A stretch of 64,000 nt of DNA from an uncultured Prevotellaceae bacterium. GTDB lineage: Bacteria > Bacteroidota > Bacteroidia > Bacteroidales > Bacteroidaceae. How positions within the stretch are numbered: position 1 is the stretch's first letter; each line of letters starts with the position of its first letter. The DNA lies in assembly GCA_946186505.1 (NCBI GenBank), contig CAMHNI010000007.1, positions 61,608 to 125,607 of the forward strand, written 5' to 3'. The notes under the pieces were generated by a model. The model was not told where the DNA came from and did not search any database. It was given only the letters and a program-made list of their open reading frames with translations. A program made the translations under genes and the position numbers. Positions 56,020 through 64,000 of the stretch are shown here, piece by piece.

Positions 56020-59000
56020 ATGATGCAAGATTTGCGTTACTTATCTCTTCTATTATTAATCATAATATTGGGTGGCCTGCCTGTTGCCGCCCAGCAGAAT
56101 ATATTGACAGGCCGTGTCATTGACAGTGAGAATAAGGAAGCCTTGGAGAAGGCAACCCTGCAATTATATAGAATAGGTGGTAAGGACACCGTGTTCATAG
56201 GAGGTTCTTTCTCCAATGCCCGTGGCCAGTTCTCAATCAGTTGTGTCGGTTCTGGCAACTATTTGCTGAAAGTGAGCTTTCTGGGTTACAAGACACAGAG
56301 CCGTAGTATCGTGAAAGGCAGGACAGTTCTTTCGCTTGGTGATATCGCTATGGAGGCAGACGCTGTACAGTTGAAGGAAGCAGTGGTGACTGCCAACATC
56401 CCCAAAATGGTGATCAAGGACGATACGGTGGTCTATAATGCCGATGCCTTCCGTGTGCCCGAGGGTTCGGTCATCGAGGCTCTGGTGGAGGCATTGCCGG
56501 GAGCCAAGATTGATGATGACGGCAAAATCAGCATCAATGGCAAGAATGTGAAACGCTTCAAGCTCGACGGCCGCGACTTCATGACCGGCAACAACGATGC
56601 CGTGATGAAGAACCTGCCCTCCTACGTCATCGACCAGGTGAAGGCATACGACGAGAAGAGCGACCAAAGCCGCCTGACCGGCATTGATGACGGCAACGAC
56701 GATTTTGTATTGGAGTTCACGACCAAACGTAGTGCCCGCAACGGCATTCAGGCAAATCCCGACGTGGGCTATGGTACAGACAAGCGTTACGGCATCCGCC
56801 TGACGGCCATGAAGCCCTTTGGTGCCATGCGCTACACCTTCATGGGCAACGCCAACAACGTGAACGACCGCAACTTCTCGGGGCGTGGCGGACGAGGCCG
56901 AGGCAACAACAACGGTCAGCGTGAGACGAAGACCGCCGCCCTCGATGCCAGCTATGAGAGCGGGCGCAGGGAGAATGGCGGCAATCTGCGGTGGAGCAGT
57001 CGCATCACCTGGAACCGACAGGACGCCGACAACTGGAACCGCACGGGCTCCGAGAACTTCGTGCTGGCCTCTCGCGGTGGTGCCTTCTCGAACAGCATCA
57101 GCCAGAACTACTCGCGCAACAACAGTTGGACGGGCAACATGAACCTGCAGTGGCAGATAGACTCTGTGACCACCCTCTCGTTCCGTCCCGACTTGAGTTG
57201 GTCCAGCAACGACGGGCGTGGCTTTTCCACCAATGCGTCGTTCAATGAGAATCCCTTTGACTACATTACCGACCCCTTGAGCAACGAGGGCCTCAGCCGT
57301 ATGAACGAACTCGGCCTCATCGTCAACGGTCGCCAGAACAAGTCGATGAGCAACGGCTCGAACACCAATATCCGTGCCAATCTGCAGTTGCACCGCCGCT
57401 TGAACCGCAACGGTCGTAATGTGGCGTTGACGTCGAACTTCAACTATCGCGACGGTAACAACAAGAACGCCAATCTCTCGATGGTTCATCTCTATCAGCA
57501 GAAGAACCAGGCGGGCAACGACTCCACCTACCAGACCAACCGCTATACCATATCGCCCAACGACAACCATAGCTACAGCCTGGGCTTCACCTATACAGAG
57601 CCGCTTTATATCATCAAGCCGAAACCTCAGCCCGAGGACACAGTGCGCTCTGCGGTATCCCTGCAGAGAAACCGCGGCCCCTTCGGCAACCGGGGACAGC
57701 GCCGTATGGTGGGTCAGCAGGGCGTCTTCCTGCAGTTGAGCTATAACTATAACTACAGCTACCAGAAGAGCGACCCCTCGACCTACGACCTTCCCGACTA
57801 CACCGACGAGGTGTTCCAGACGGTGCTGAACAACTACCGCGACTTCGGCTTCCTGCCTCAGGACTACGAACGTGACTACCTGTCACGTGAACTGAGCCGC
57901 TACTCCGAGCGTACCGAGTACCGTCATCAGGCTGACGTGCAGCTGCGTCTGGTACGTGAGAAGTACAACCTGAACGTCGGTCTGCAGGCACAGCCCCAGC
58001 GTTCGCACTTCATCCAGCAGTATCTGGGCAAGCCTGTCGATACCGTCCGCACCGTCACCAACCTCTCGCCGACGCTGAACCTGCGCTACCGCTTCAACCA
58101 GCAGACGAACCTACAGGTGCAGTTCCGCGGACAGATGCAGCAGCCTAACATCACGCAGCTGCTCGAAATCTACGACGACACCAACCCCCTGAACATCTCG
58201 ATGGGTAACTCCGGACTGAAGCCCTCGTTCTCAACCAATCTCGGCGTCAACTTCCAGAAAATGCGTGCGCCGAAGCTCATCGAGGACAGCTTAGGCTTTA
58301 TGATTCCCAAGAACCAGCGCAACTGGAGCTTCAGTAGTAACGTCAACCTGCGCCGCACCTCGAACTCCATCGGCAATGTCGTCACCTACAATGAAACCAC
58401 CGGCGGACGCATCTCACGCCCGGAGAATATCAACGGCAACTGGAGCGTCAACGGCGGCGGGTCCTTCACACTCGGTCTCGACACCCTGAACCGCTGGGAC
58501 TTCAGCGGCGGCGTCAACGGAAGCTACAACCACCAGGTTGGTTATGTGAACCTGAACCGTACAGCCGTGCCCGACCGCAACGTCACACATACCTATAACC
58601 TGTCGCCCGATGTGTCGCTGAGCTTCCGCAACCGCTGGCTTAACTTCTCACTGAACTTCCGTGCCACCTATGCCCGCACTGAGAACGAACTGCAGGCATC
58701 GCGCAACCTGACGACCTGGAACTACAACTACGGCGGCAACACGGGCATCACCTTCCCTTGGGAGACCCGTCTCAACACCGACTTCCACATCTATAGCAAG
58801 CGCGGCTATGCCGACGCGTCGCTCAATACCGACGAGCTTATCTGGAACGCCCAGCTCAGCCACAGCTTCTTGCGCGGCAAGAAGCTCACCGTCATGCTCC
58901 AGTGGTACGACATTCTGGGGCAGCAGACCAACTTCACCCGCAATGTGACGGCCAACGGCTGGACCGACCGCGAGGTGAACGCTATCACCAGCTATGCCAT

Positions 59001-59181
59001 GCTGCACATCAGCTACCGCCTGAATTTCTTCGGCGGTCGTAACGGCAGCGGATGGGGTGGGGATGATGGTGAGGAAAGCCGTGGCGGACGTGGCGGCCGA
59101 GGAGGCCGAGGTGGTCGCGGCGGCTTCGGCGGTGGTCGCGGTGGCTTCAGTGGCGGTGGCTTCGGTGGCCGTGGCGGCTAA
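56020..59181 (+). CDS. Large outer-membrane beta-barrel protein, TonB-receptor-like, with Gly/Arg-rich tail
   Basis: 1053 residues. Signal peptide (MMQDLRYLSLLLLIIILGGLPVAA), then a carboxypeptidase-regulatory-like beta domain (LTGRVIDSENKEALEKATLQLYRIGG), a plug-like region (VIEALVEALPGAKIDDDGKISINGKNVKRFKLDGRDFMTGN), and a long barrel of strands. This is the TonB-dependent receptor-related barrel family found singly in Bacteroidetes, without a SusD partner. Unusually, the last barrel strand (LHISYRLNFF) is not the C-terminus: about 50 residues of Gly/Arg/Asp/Ser follow (GGRGGRGGRGGFGGGRGGF). Internal Asn/Arg/Gly-rich loops (GRGGRGRGNNNG) occur too. The cargo is unknown. No clear promoter is seen; it starts 84 bp after the kinase. 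Confidence 0.85.
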   Translation: MMQDLRYLSLLLLIIILGGLPVAAQQNILTGRVIDSENKEALEKATLQLYRIGGKDTVFIGGSFSNARGQFSISCVGSGNYLLKVSFLGYKTQSRSIVKGRTVLSLGDIAMEADAVQLKEAVVTANIPKMVIKDDTVVYNADAFRVPEGSVIEALVEALPGAKIDDDGKISINGKNVKRFKLDGRDFMTGNNDAVMKNLPSYVIDQVKAYDEKSDQSRLTGIDDGNDDFVLEFTTKRSARNGIQANPDVGYGTDKRYGIRLTAMKPFGAMRYTFMGNANNVNDRNFSGRGGRGRGNNNGQRETKTAALDASYESGRRENGGNLRWSSRITWNRQDADNWNRTGSENFVLASRGGAFSNSISQNYSRNNSWTGNMNLQWQIDSVTTLSFRPDLSWSSNDGRGFSTNASFNENPFDYITDPLSNEGLSRMNELGLIVNGRQNKSMSNGSNTNIRANLQLHRRLNRNGRNVALTSNFNYRDGNNKNANLSMVHLYQQKNQAGNDSTYQTNRYTISPNDNHSYSLGFTYTEPLYIIKPKPQPEDTVRSAVSLQRNRGPFGNRGQRRMVGQQGVFLQLSYNYNYSYQKSDPSTYDLPDYTDEVFQTVLNNYRDFGFLPQDYERDYLSRELSRYSERTEYRHQADVQLRLVREKYNLNVGLQAQPQRSHFIQQYLGKPVDTVRTVTNLSPTLNLRYRFNQQTNLQVQFRGQMQQPNITQLLEIYDDTNPLNISMGNSGLKPSFSTNLGVNFQKMRAPKLIEDSLGFMIPKNQRNWSFSSNVNLRRTSNSIGNVVTYNETTGGRISRPENINGNWSVNGGGSFTLGLDTLNRWDFSGGVNGSYNHQVGYVNLNRTAVPDRNVTHTYNLSPDVSLSFRNRWLNFSLNFRATYARTENELQASRNLTTWNYNYGGNTGITFPWETRLNTDFHIYSKRGYADASLNTDELIWNAQLSHSFLRGKKLTVMLQWYDILGQQTNFTRNVTANGWTDREVNAITSYAMLHISYRLNFFGGRNGSGWGGDDGEESRGGRGGRGGRGGRGGFGGGRGGFSGGGFGGRGG

Positions 59182-59203
59182 AAGCCGAGTGGGCTGACTT
59201 CGG

Positions 59204-59473
59204 TCAGGTCGCTGGTACTGACTTCAGCTGTTCTAAGGCACGGCAGAGTTGGTCGGGGCAGGAGGTGGACTTGATGCCGCAGCGGACGCCGTTCAGTTTG
59301 TGGATGACGTCGTCGATGTGCTGTCCGCGCACCAGCTGGCTGATGCCTTGGAGGTTGCCGTTGCATCCGCCGAGGAAGAAAACCTGCTGGATGATGTTGT
59401 TCTCGTCGGCAGTCACGTCGATCAGTTTCGAGCATGTGCCGTGGGTCTCGTACTGTATGTGCTTTGTCTTCAT
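59204..59473 (-). CDS. TSCPD-domain protein (TIGR03905 type)
   Basis: 89 residues. The TSCPD module recurs as a short stand-alone protein: YETHGTCSKLIDVTADENNIIQQVFFLGGCNGNLQGISQLVRG and the name-giving KSTSCPDQLCRALEQL with paired Cys. The same domain ends ribonucleotide reductase NrdJ enzymes; alone it is of unknown role, possibly metal or Fe-S binding. It has its own promoter and lies between convergent-facing barrel and divergent deoD genes. Confidence 0.87.
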   Translation of the reverse strand: MKTKHIQYETHGTCSKLIDVTADENNIIQQVFFLGGCNGNLQGISQLVRGQHIDDVIHKLNGVRCGIKSTSCPDQLCRALEQLKSVPAT

Positions 59474-59477
59474 GGTG

Positions 59478-59509
59478 CAAATTTAGTGTATTTTACCTGT
59501 TCCTCCAAA
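59478..59509 (-). promoter_or_regulatory. Promoter of the TSCPD gene
   Basis: On the minus strand TTTG (59506-59509) is 20 bp before TAAATTTG (59478-59485). The message has a leader of almost no length. Confidence 0.7.
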
Positions 59510-59544
59510 TTTTTTTGCAGAAACTGTGATTTGTCGTGAGTTTT

Positions 59545-59576
59545 TTTGGAAGTTTCATAAATTGTTGTTATCTTTG
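59545..59576 (+). promoter_or_regulatory. Promoter of deoD
   Basis: TTTG (59545-59548) is 20 bp before TATCTTTG (59569-59576), 27 bp from the ATG. Confidence 0.75.
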
Positions 59577-59603
59577 CAGTGATGAAATCTAAAACGAAAG
59601 CTT

Positions 59604-60311
59604 ATGAATAAAACTCCAACTCCCCACATCGGGGCCAAGTACGGCGAAATAGCCGAGACGGTTATTATGGCAGGCGACCCGCTGCGTGCCAAGTTTATGG
59701 CAGAAAAATTTCTGGATAATCCTGTACAGTTCAACAACGTGCGCGGCATGTTGGGGTTCACGGGTACATATAAAGGTAAACGGGTTAGTGTCATGGGGCA
59801 CGGTATGGGCATACCTTCTATCGGTATCTACACCTACGAACTCTATAACTTCTATGATGTCAAGACTATTATCCGTGTGGGGTCTGCCGGCTCCATCAAC
59901 CCGGACTTGCATGTAGGTGACCTCTGCATCGCCATGGGTGCCTGCACCAACTCTAACTATGGTTCGCAGTACGAGCTTCCCGGTACGTTCGCACCAATTG
60001 CTGATTTCGACCTGTTGCGTGGAGCTGCAGATACTTGCGACCGCCTGGGTTACCGCTATAAGGTGGGCAATGTCCTTTCGTCCGATACGTTCTACACAGA
60101 AAACCCCCACAATGACAAGTGGATGAATATGGGTGTGCTGGCTATTGAGATGGAGGCTTCGGCTCTCTATATGAATGCAGCCCGTGCCGGCAAACGTGCA
60201 TTGGTCATTCTGACTATTTCAGACCACATCCTCACCGGCGAGGTGACGACAGCGGAAGAACGCCAGACGACCTTTACCCACATGATGGACGTGGCCTTCT
60301 CTATAGCCTGA
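59604..60311 (+). CDS. deoD: Purine-nucleoside phosphorylase, DeoD type
   Basis: 235 residues, the hexameric PNP length. It splits purine (deoxy)nucleosides with phosphate in salvage. Visible: [89 protein letters not shown] and [18 protein letters not shown]. Transcribed alone from a full consensus promoter; ppdK follows with its own promoter 166 bp later. Confidence 0.95.
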   Translation: MNKTPTPHIGAKYGEIAETVIMAGDPLRAKFMAEKFLDNPVQFNNVRGMLGFTGTYKGKRVSVMGHGMGIPSIGIYTYELYNFYDVKTIIRVGSAGSINPDLHVGDLCIAMGACTNSNYGSQYELPGTFAPIADFDLLRGAADTCDRLGYRYKVGNVLSSDTFYTENPHNDKWMNMGVLAIEMEASALYMNAARAGKRALVILTISDHILTGEVTTAEERQTTFTHMMDVAFSIA

Positions 60312-60393
60312 CGGTAACCGCCTAAGAAAAGACTGTCTTGGTGGTTAAAAATAGATAATTGTCAGGTGTGCTTGGCAAATTTTTCACATTTTC

Positions 60394-60425
60394 TTTGGTG
60401 ATGTGCAAAAAAGACAGTATCTTTG
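60394..60425 (+). promoter_or_regulatory. Promoter of ppdK
   Basis: TTTG (60394-60397) is 20 bp before TATCTTTG (60418-60425). The leader to the ATG is about 45 nt and A-rich. Confidence 0.75.
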
Positions 60426-60476
60426 CACGTCAAAAATTAGACAATCTATTGTGTTAATCGTAAATAAAAACAACTT

Positions 60477-63197
60477 ATGAGTCAAAAGAGAGTTTACCTC
60501 TTCGGCAATGGAAAAGCCGAAGGTAATGCTAAAATGCGTGAGGAACTTGGTGGCAAGGGCGCTAACCTGGCCGAGATGAACCTGATTGGGGTTCCCGTTC
60601 CTCCTGGTTTCACCATCACCACCGACTGCTGCAACGAGTACTATCAGGTAGGTCAGCAGAAGATCATGGAGCTGCTGAACGACGATGTGATGGCAGCCGT
60701 GAAGCACATCGAGGTGCTGATGAACTCGAAGTTCGGTGACAAGGAGAATCCGCTGCTCGTCTCTGTACGTTCTGGTGCCCGTGCTTCTATGCCTGGTATG
60801 ATGGATACCATCCTGAACCTCGGTCTTAACGACGAGGTGGCTGAGGGTATGGTAAAGAAGACCAACAATCCTCACTTCGTTTACGACTCTTATCGCCGCT
60901 TCGTACAGATGTACGGTGACGTTGTGTTGGAGATGAAGCCGGTGAACAAGACCGATATCGACCCGTTTGAGGAGATTATCGAGAAGGTGAAGGCCGAGCG
61001 TGGTGTGAAGCTCGATAAGGACTTGAGCGTTGACGAGCTGAAGAAGCTGGTCCAGTTGTTCAAGGCCGCCATCAAGGAGCGCACAGGCAAGGACTTCCCC
61101 AATGATCCTATCGAGCAGCTCTGGGGCGCTATCTGCGCTGTGTTCCGCAGCTGGATGAACGAGCGCGCCATCCTCTATCGTAAGATGGAGGGAATCCCCG
61201 ACGAGTGGGGTACGGCTGTCAGCGTGATGGCTATGGTGTTCGGTAACATGGGCGACACCTCTGCAACGGGTGTATGCTTCAGCCGCGACGCTGCCAACGG
61301 TGAGAACCTGTTCAACGGTGAGTACCTGGTTAACGCACAGGGTGAGGACGTTGTGGCTGGTATCCGCACGCCGCAGCAGATTACGAAGATTGGTTCTCAG
61401 CGCTGGGCTGAGCGCGCCGGTATCTCTGAGGAGGAGCGCGTCGCCAAGTATCCCTCTATGGAGGAGGCAATGCCTGAGATCTATAATGAGCTGAACGGTA
61501 TTCAGGACAAGCTGGAGCACCACTACCACGACATGCAGGACATGGAGTTCACTGTCCAGGAGGGCAAGCTCTGGTTCCTCCAGACTCGTAACGGTAAGCG
61601 CACAGGTGCCGCTATGGTGAAGATTGCCATCGACCTGCTGCACGAGGGTATGATCGACGAGAAGACCGCCATCCAGCGCTGCGAGCCTCAGAAGCTCGAC
61701 GAGCTGCTGCACCCCGTATTCGATAAGAAGGCTCTGACTCAGGCTAAGGTGATTGCCCAGGGTCTGCCTGCTTCTCCTGGTGCTGCCTGCGGTCAGATCG
61801 TGTTCCACGCTGACGACGCAAAGGCTTGGCACGAGGATGGTCACAAGGTTGTGCTCGTTCGTATCGAGACCTCTCCTGAGGATCTGGCCGGTATGGCTGC
61901 TGCCGAGGGTATCCTGACCGCTCGTGGTGGTATGACCTCTCACGCTGCCGTTGTGGCCCGTGGTATGGGTAAGTGCTGCGTTTCGGGCGTGGGTGCTCTG
62001 AACGTGAGCTATAAGGACAAGACTGTTGAGATTGACGGCATCGTTTATAAGGAGGGTGACTACATCTCTCTGAACGGCACCACTGGTCAGGTCTATGCTG
62101 GCGAGGTGCCCACCAAGGCTGCTGAGCTCAGCGGCGACTTCAAGGAGCTGATGGACCTCTGCGACAAATATACGAAACTGCAGGTTCGTACCAATGCCGA
62201 CACCCCGCATGATGCACAGGTGGCTCGCGCCTTCGGTGCCAAGGGTATCGGTCTGACCCGTACAGAGCACATGTTCTTTGAAGATCAGAAGATCGTTGCT
62301 ATGCGTGAGATGATTCTGGCCGACAGCGTTGCCGGACGCGAAAAGGCTCTCGCAAAGTTGCTGCCTTACCAGAAGGCCGACTTCAAGGGCATCCTCGAGG
62401 CTATGGACGGTCTGCCCGTGAACATCCGTCTGCTCGATCCTCCTCTCCATGAGTTCGTTCCCCACGATCTGGTTGGTCAGGAGACGATGGCCAAGGAGAT
62501 GGGCGTCAGCCTGGATGAAATCAAACGTCGCGTAGATTCTCTCGCTGAGAACAACCCGATGTTGGGTCACCGTGGTTGCCGTCTGGGTATCACCTTCCCC
62601 GAGATTACCGCTATGCAGACCAAGGCTATCCTCTCTGCCGCTTGCGAGCTGAAGCAGGAAGGTAAGAACCCGATGCCTGAGATTATGGTGCCGCTGATTG
62701 GTACTGTTAAGGAGCTGAAGCAGCAGAAGGATGTTATCCAGTATGCCGCTAAGGAAGTATTTGCAGAGTATGGTGTTGAGGTTGAGTTCGAGATCGGTAC
62801 GATGATCGAGATTCCTCGTGCCGCGTTGACAGCTGACCTGATTGCCTCTGAGGCTCAGTACTTCTCATTCGGTACCAACGACCTGACTCAGATGACCTTC
62901 GGTTACAGCCGCGACGATATCGCTTCGTTCCTGCCTGTATATCTCGACAAGAAGATTCTGAAGGTTGACCCGTTCCAGGTACTTGACCAGGTTGGTGTGG
63001 GCCGCCTCATCAAGTTCGCTGTGAAGGAAGGCCGTGAGGTTCGTCCCGAACTCCGTTGCGGTATCTGCGGTGAACACGGTGGTGAGCCCAGCTCTGTGAA
63101 GTTCTGCGCCAAGATTGGTATGAACTACGCATCATGCTCTCCCTTCAGAGTACCGATTGCCAGACTCGCAGCCGCGCAGGCAGCTGTAGAGGAGTAA
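60477..63197 (+). CDS. ppdK: Pyruvate, phosphate dikinase
   Basis: 906 residues, full family length. It interconverts pyruvate, ATP and Pi with PEP, AMP and PPi in central carbon metabolism. N-terminal nucleotide-binding ATP-grasp part (GNGKAEGNAKMREELGGKGANLAEMNLIGVPVPPGFTITTD, VSVRSGARASMPGMMDTILNLG), the phosphohistidine domain LTARGGMTSHAAVVARGMGKCCVSG, and the PEP-binding barrel (GLTRTEHMFFED, FSFGTNDLTQMTFGYSRDD, CGICGEHGGEPSSVKFC). Codon choice is strongly biased, which signals high expression and also explains the 728-codon antisense open frame. A terminator follows 20 bp after the stop. Confidence 0.97.
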   Translation: MSQKRVYLFGNGKAEGNAKMREELGGKGANLAEMNLIGVPVPPGFTITTDCCNEYYQVGQQKIMELLNDDVMAAVKHIEVLMNSKFGDKENPLLVSVRSGARASMPGMMDTILNLGLNDEVAEGMVKKTNNPHFVYDSYRRFVQMYGDVVLEMKPVNKTDIDPFEEIIEKVKAERGVKLDKDLSVDELKKLVQLFKAAIKERTGKDFPNDPIEQLWGAICAVFRSWMNERAILYRKMEGIPDEWGTAVSVMAMVFGNMGDTSATGVCFSRDAANGENLFNGEYLVNAQGEDVVAGIRTPQQITKIGSQRWAERAGISEEERVAKYPSMEEAMPEIYNELNGIQDKLEHHYHDMQDMEFTVQEGKLWFLQTRNGKRTGAAMVKIAIDLLHEGMIDEKTAIQRCEPQKLDELLHPVFDKKALTQAKVIAQGLPASPGAACGQIVFHADDAKAWHEDGHKVVLVRIETSPEDLAGMAAAEGILTARGGMTSHAAVVARGMGKCCVSGVGALNVSYKDKTVEIDGIVYKEGDYISLNGTTGQVYAGEVPTKAAELSGDFKELMDLCDKYTKLQVRTNADTPHDAQVARAFGAKGIGLTRTEHMFFEDQKIVAMREMILADSVAGREKALAKLLPYQKADFKGILEAMDGLPVNIRLLDPPLHEFVPHDLVGQETMAKEMGVSLDEIKRRVDSLAENNPMLGHRGCRLGITFPEITAMQTKAILSAACELKQEGKNPMPEIMVPLIGTVKELKQQKDVIQYAAKEVFAEYGVEVEFEIGTMIEIPRAALTADLIASEAQYFSFGTNDLTQMTFGYSRDDIASFLPVYLDKKILKVDPFQVLDQVGVGRLIKFAVKEGREVRPELRCGICGEHGGEPSSVKFCAKIGMNYASCSPFRVPIARLAAAQAAVEE

Positions 63198-63217
63198 ATA
63201 TCACTCTTACAATAATG

Positions 63218-63254
63218 AAAGGGACCTGTCCGGTTGGGCAGGCCCCTTTTTTAT
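63218..63254 (+). terminator. Terminator after ppdK
   Basis: AAAGGGACCTGTCC pairs with GGGCAGGCCCCTTT with small mismatches, followed by TTTTTATT. It also faces the convergent AraC-type gene. Confidence 0.8.
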
Positions 63255-63273
63255 TGTATTTGCTAAATATACT

Positions 63274-64000
63274 TTATTTCGGTTGAAGACTCAGACGGTA
63301 CTCGCTGGGCGACTGGCCGAGATGCTTGGTGCAGTAGCGACTGAAATAGGAAAGAGACGTGAAGTTCATCAGGTCGGCTATCTGAGTGAGTGACAGGCGT
63401 TCATCATTCAGATAGTCTTTTAACATAGGTATGGTATGACGGTCGATGTATGAGGTGACACTGTGTCCTGTCACACGTTTGATGGTGGCAGAAAGATATT
63501 TGGGCGATACGTTCAGCCGTTTGGCATAGTAGCTCACATCACGCTCTGTCCGACTGATGCCTGTTGCCAGCAGTGCCATCAGCTGTTTCACGATGTAGGC
63601 TGTGCGGTCGGTATGGGTGTCTGTTGCATCACGTTGGGCATGGGCCTCGAAGATGTCGTACATCATCGTCAGGCAGAGACTGCCCATCAGTTCGCGATAG
63701 AACTGCAAATGGCGCTCGTCCTTGCGGTCACGAAGACGATGGAAGTCATCAAGCAGATGTCGTGCTTGTTCATCTGTCAGTTTGATGACGGGGTCTTGGT
63801 TCAGCGAGATACTGCCACCGATGCTGTAGTTGTTCGACGGCAGCAGGTTCTGAAGAAACTTATAATCAGCAGCAAACCATTCTACCTGCAAGTCATCATG
63901 TGCCGCCAGATTGCTGATACGATCAGGCATCGGTATCACCACCATGTCGTTTTTGATAATGTGGTAGCAATGCTCGTTGAACACAAAACTTGCCTCACCT
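63274..64000 (-). CDS. AraC-family transcriptional regulator, 3' part
   Basis: About 240 residues are visible; the frame stays open past the track's GTG to the right edge (codons EASF upstream of VFNEHC), so the N-terminus is missing. The C-terminal DNA-binding region has two helix-turn-helix units: RDVSYYAKRLNVSPKYLSATIKRVTGHSVTSYIDRHTI and LSLTQIADLMNFTSLSYFSRYCTKHLGQSPSEYR. The N-terminal part is the cupin-like sensor seen in Bacteroidetes AraC regulators (IIKNDMVVIPMPDRISNLAAHDDLQVEWF). Its target is not visible. It converges on ppdK. Confidence 0.88.
   Translation of the reverse strand, partial: GEASFVFNEHCYHIIKNDMVVIPMPDRISNLAAHDDLQVEWFAADYKFLQNLLPSNNYSIGGSISLNQDPVIKLTDEQARHLLDDFHRLRDRKDERHLQFYRELMGSLCLTMMYDIFEAHAQRDATDTHTDRTAYIVKQLMALLATGISRTERDVSYYAKRLNVSPKYLSATIKRVTGHSVTSYIDRHTIPMLKDYLNDERLSLTQIADLMNFTSLSYFSRYCTKHLGQSPSEYRLSLQPK

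Noticed and set aside
56233-57570. 445-codon antisense frame within the barrel protein gene
   Set aside because: Shadow of a G/C-rich gene; no recognisable motifs and no promoter.
60384-62570. 728-codon open frame antisense to ppdK
   Set aside because: ppdK is certain on the plus strand; strong codon bias leaves few stops in this antisense frame, and the translation has no domain-like features.

Overview
The window looks like chromosome of a Bacteroidales bacterium, most likely Prevotella-like. The evidence is repeated TAnnTTTG promoter boxes (several with a TTTG box 19-20 bp upstream), very few Shine-Dalgarno sites, a DUF3127 protein, ilvE, glmS, carAB, guaA and ppdK sequences of Bacteroidetes type, an EFR1 flavodoxin-ferredoxin, and a REC-first histidine kinase. 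The genus is inferred from remembered family sequences, not from a search. Coding density is high and no rRNA, CRISPR array or complete insertion sequence is visible. Both edges cut genes: a SurA/PpiD-like foldase on the left and an AraC-type regulator on the right.

Layout. 1-3.1 kb: foldase 3' end, a lone initiator tRNA, and TetR regulator-fabG. 3.1-7.7 kb (minus): porin, rlmD, a DnaQ-like exonuclease and dnaN. 7.8-9.6 kb: a DUF3127 protein with an SSB-like tail, an EFR1 flavodoxin-ferredoxin and a tandem ACT protein. 9.6-14.5 kb: two tandem phenylacetate-CoA ligases, divergent from a fused ADP-forming acyl-CoA synthetase; together they suggest aryl-acid/acyl-CoA energy metabolism. 14.5-19.1 kb: malQ with starch-binding domains, a HAD phosphatase and rmuC. 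19.2-22.0 kb: cobUTSC, the lower-ligand half of cobalamin assembly. 22.1-28.1 kb: guaA, a GH140-type glycosidase, a Na+/alanine symporter and ilvE. 28.3-30.2 kb: the one clearly accessory zone, with a frameshifted RAYT-type HUH transposase and about 800 bp of structured non-coding repeats. 30.2-40.4 kb (minus): a tightly packed run phoH-purC-menG-aroE-purM-GH3-S8 protease-xseA-xseB. 40.5-45.7 kb: an RluD-family enzyme, a 50-residue membrane peptide, an FAD oxidoreductase, mazG, a lipoprotein and ribonuclease Z. 45.7-54.7 kb: clpC (minus), glmS, carA and carB. 54.8-63.2 kb: REC-histidine kinase, a large outer-membrane barrel protein, a TSCPD protein, deoD and ppdK.

The most interesting signals are not classical gene clusters. 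First, the RAYT sits beside a 627-bp inverted-repeat element that carries a perfect 37-bp tandem repeat and a triple hairpin array. Second, short repeats appear to have been inserted in frame inside housekeeping enzymes: palindromes in guaA, period-9 repeats in carA and rlmD, and an A/G-rich repeat in the FAD oxidoreductase. Related repeat types also occur between genes here. Third, a long perfect palindrome after carB contains the -7 box of the histidine kinase promoter. Fourth, a DUF3127 protein ending in DDLPF lies divergent from dnaN.
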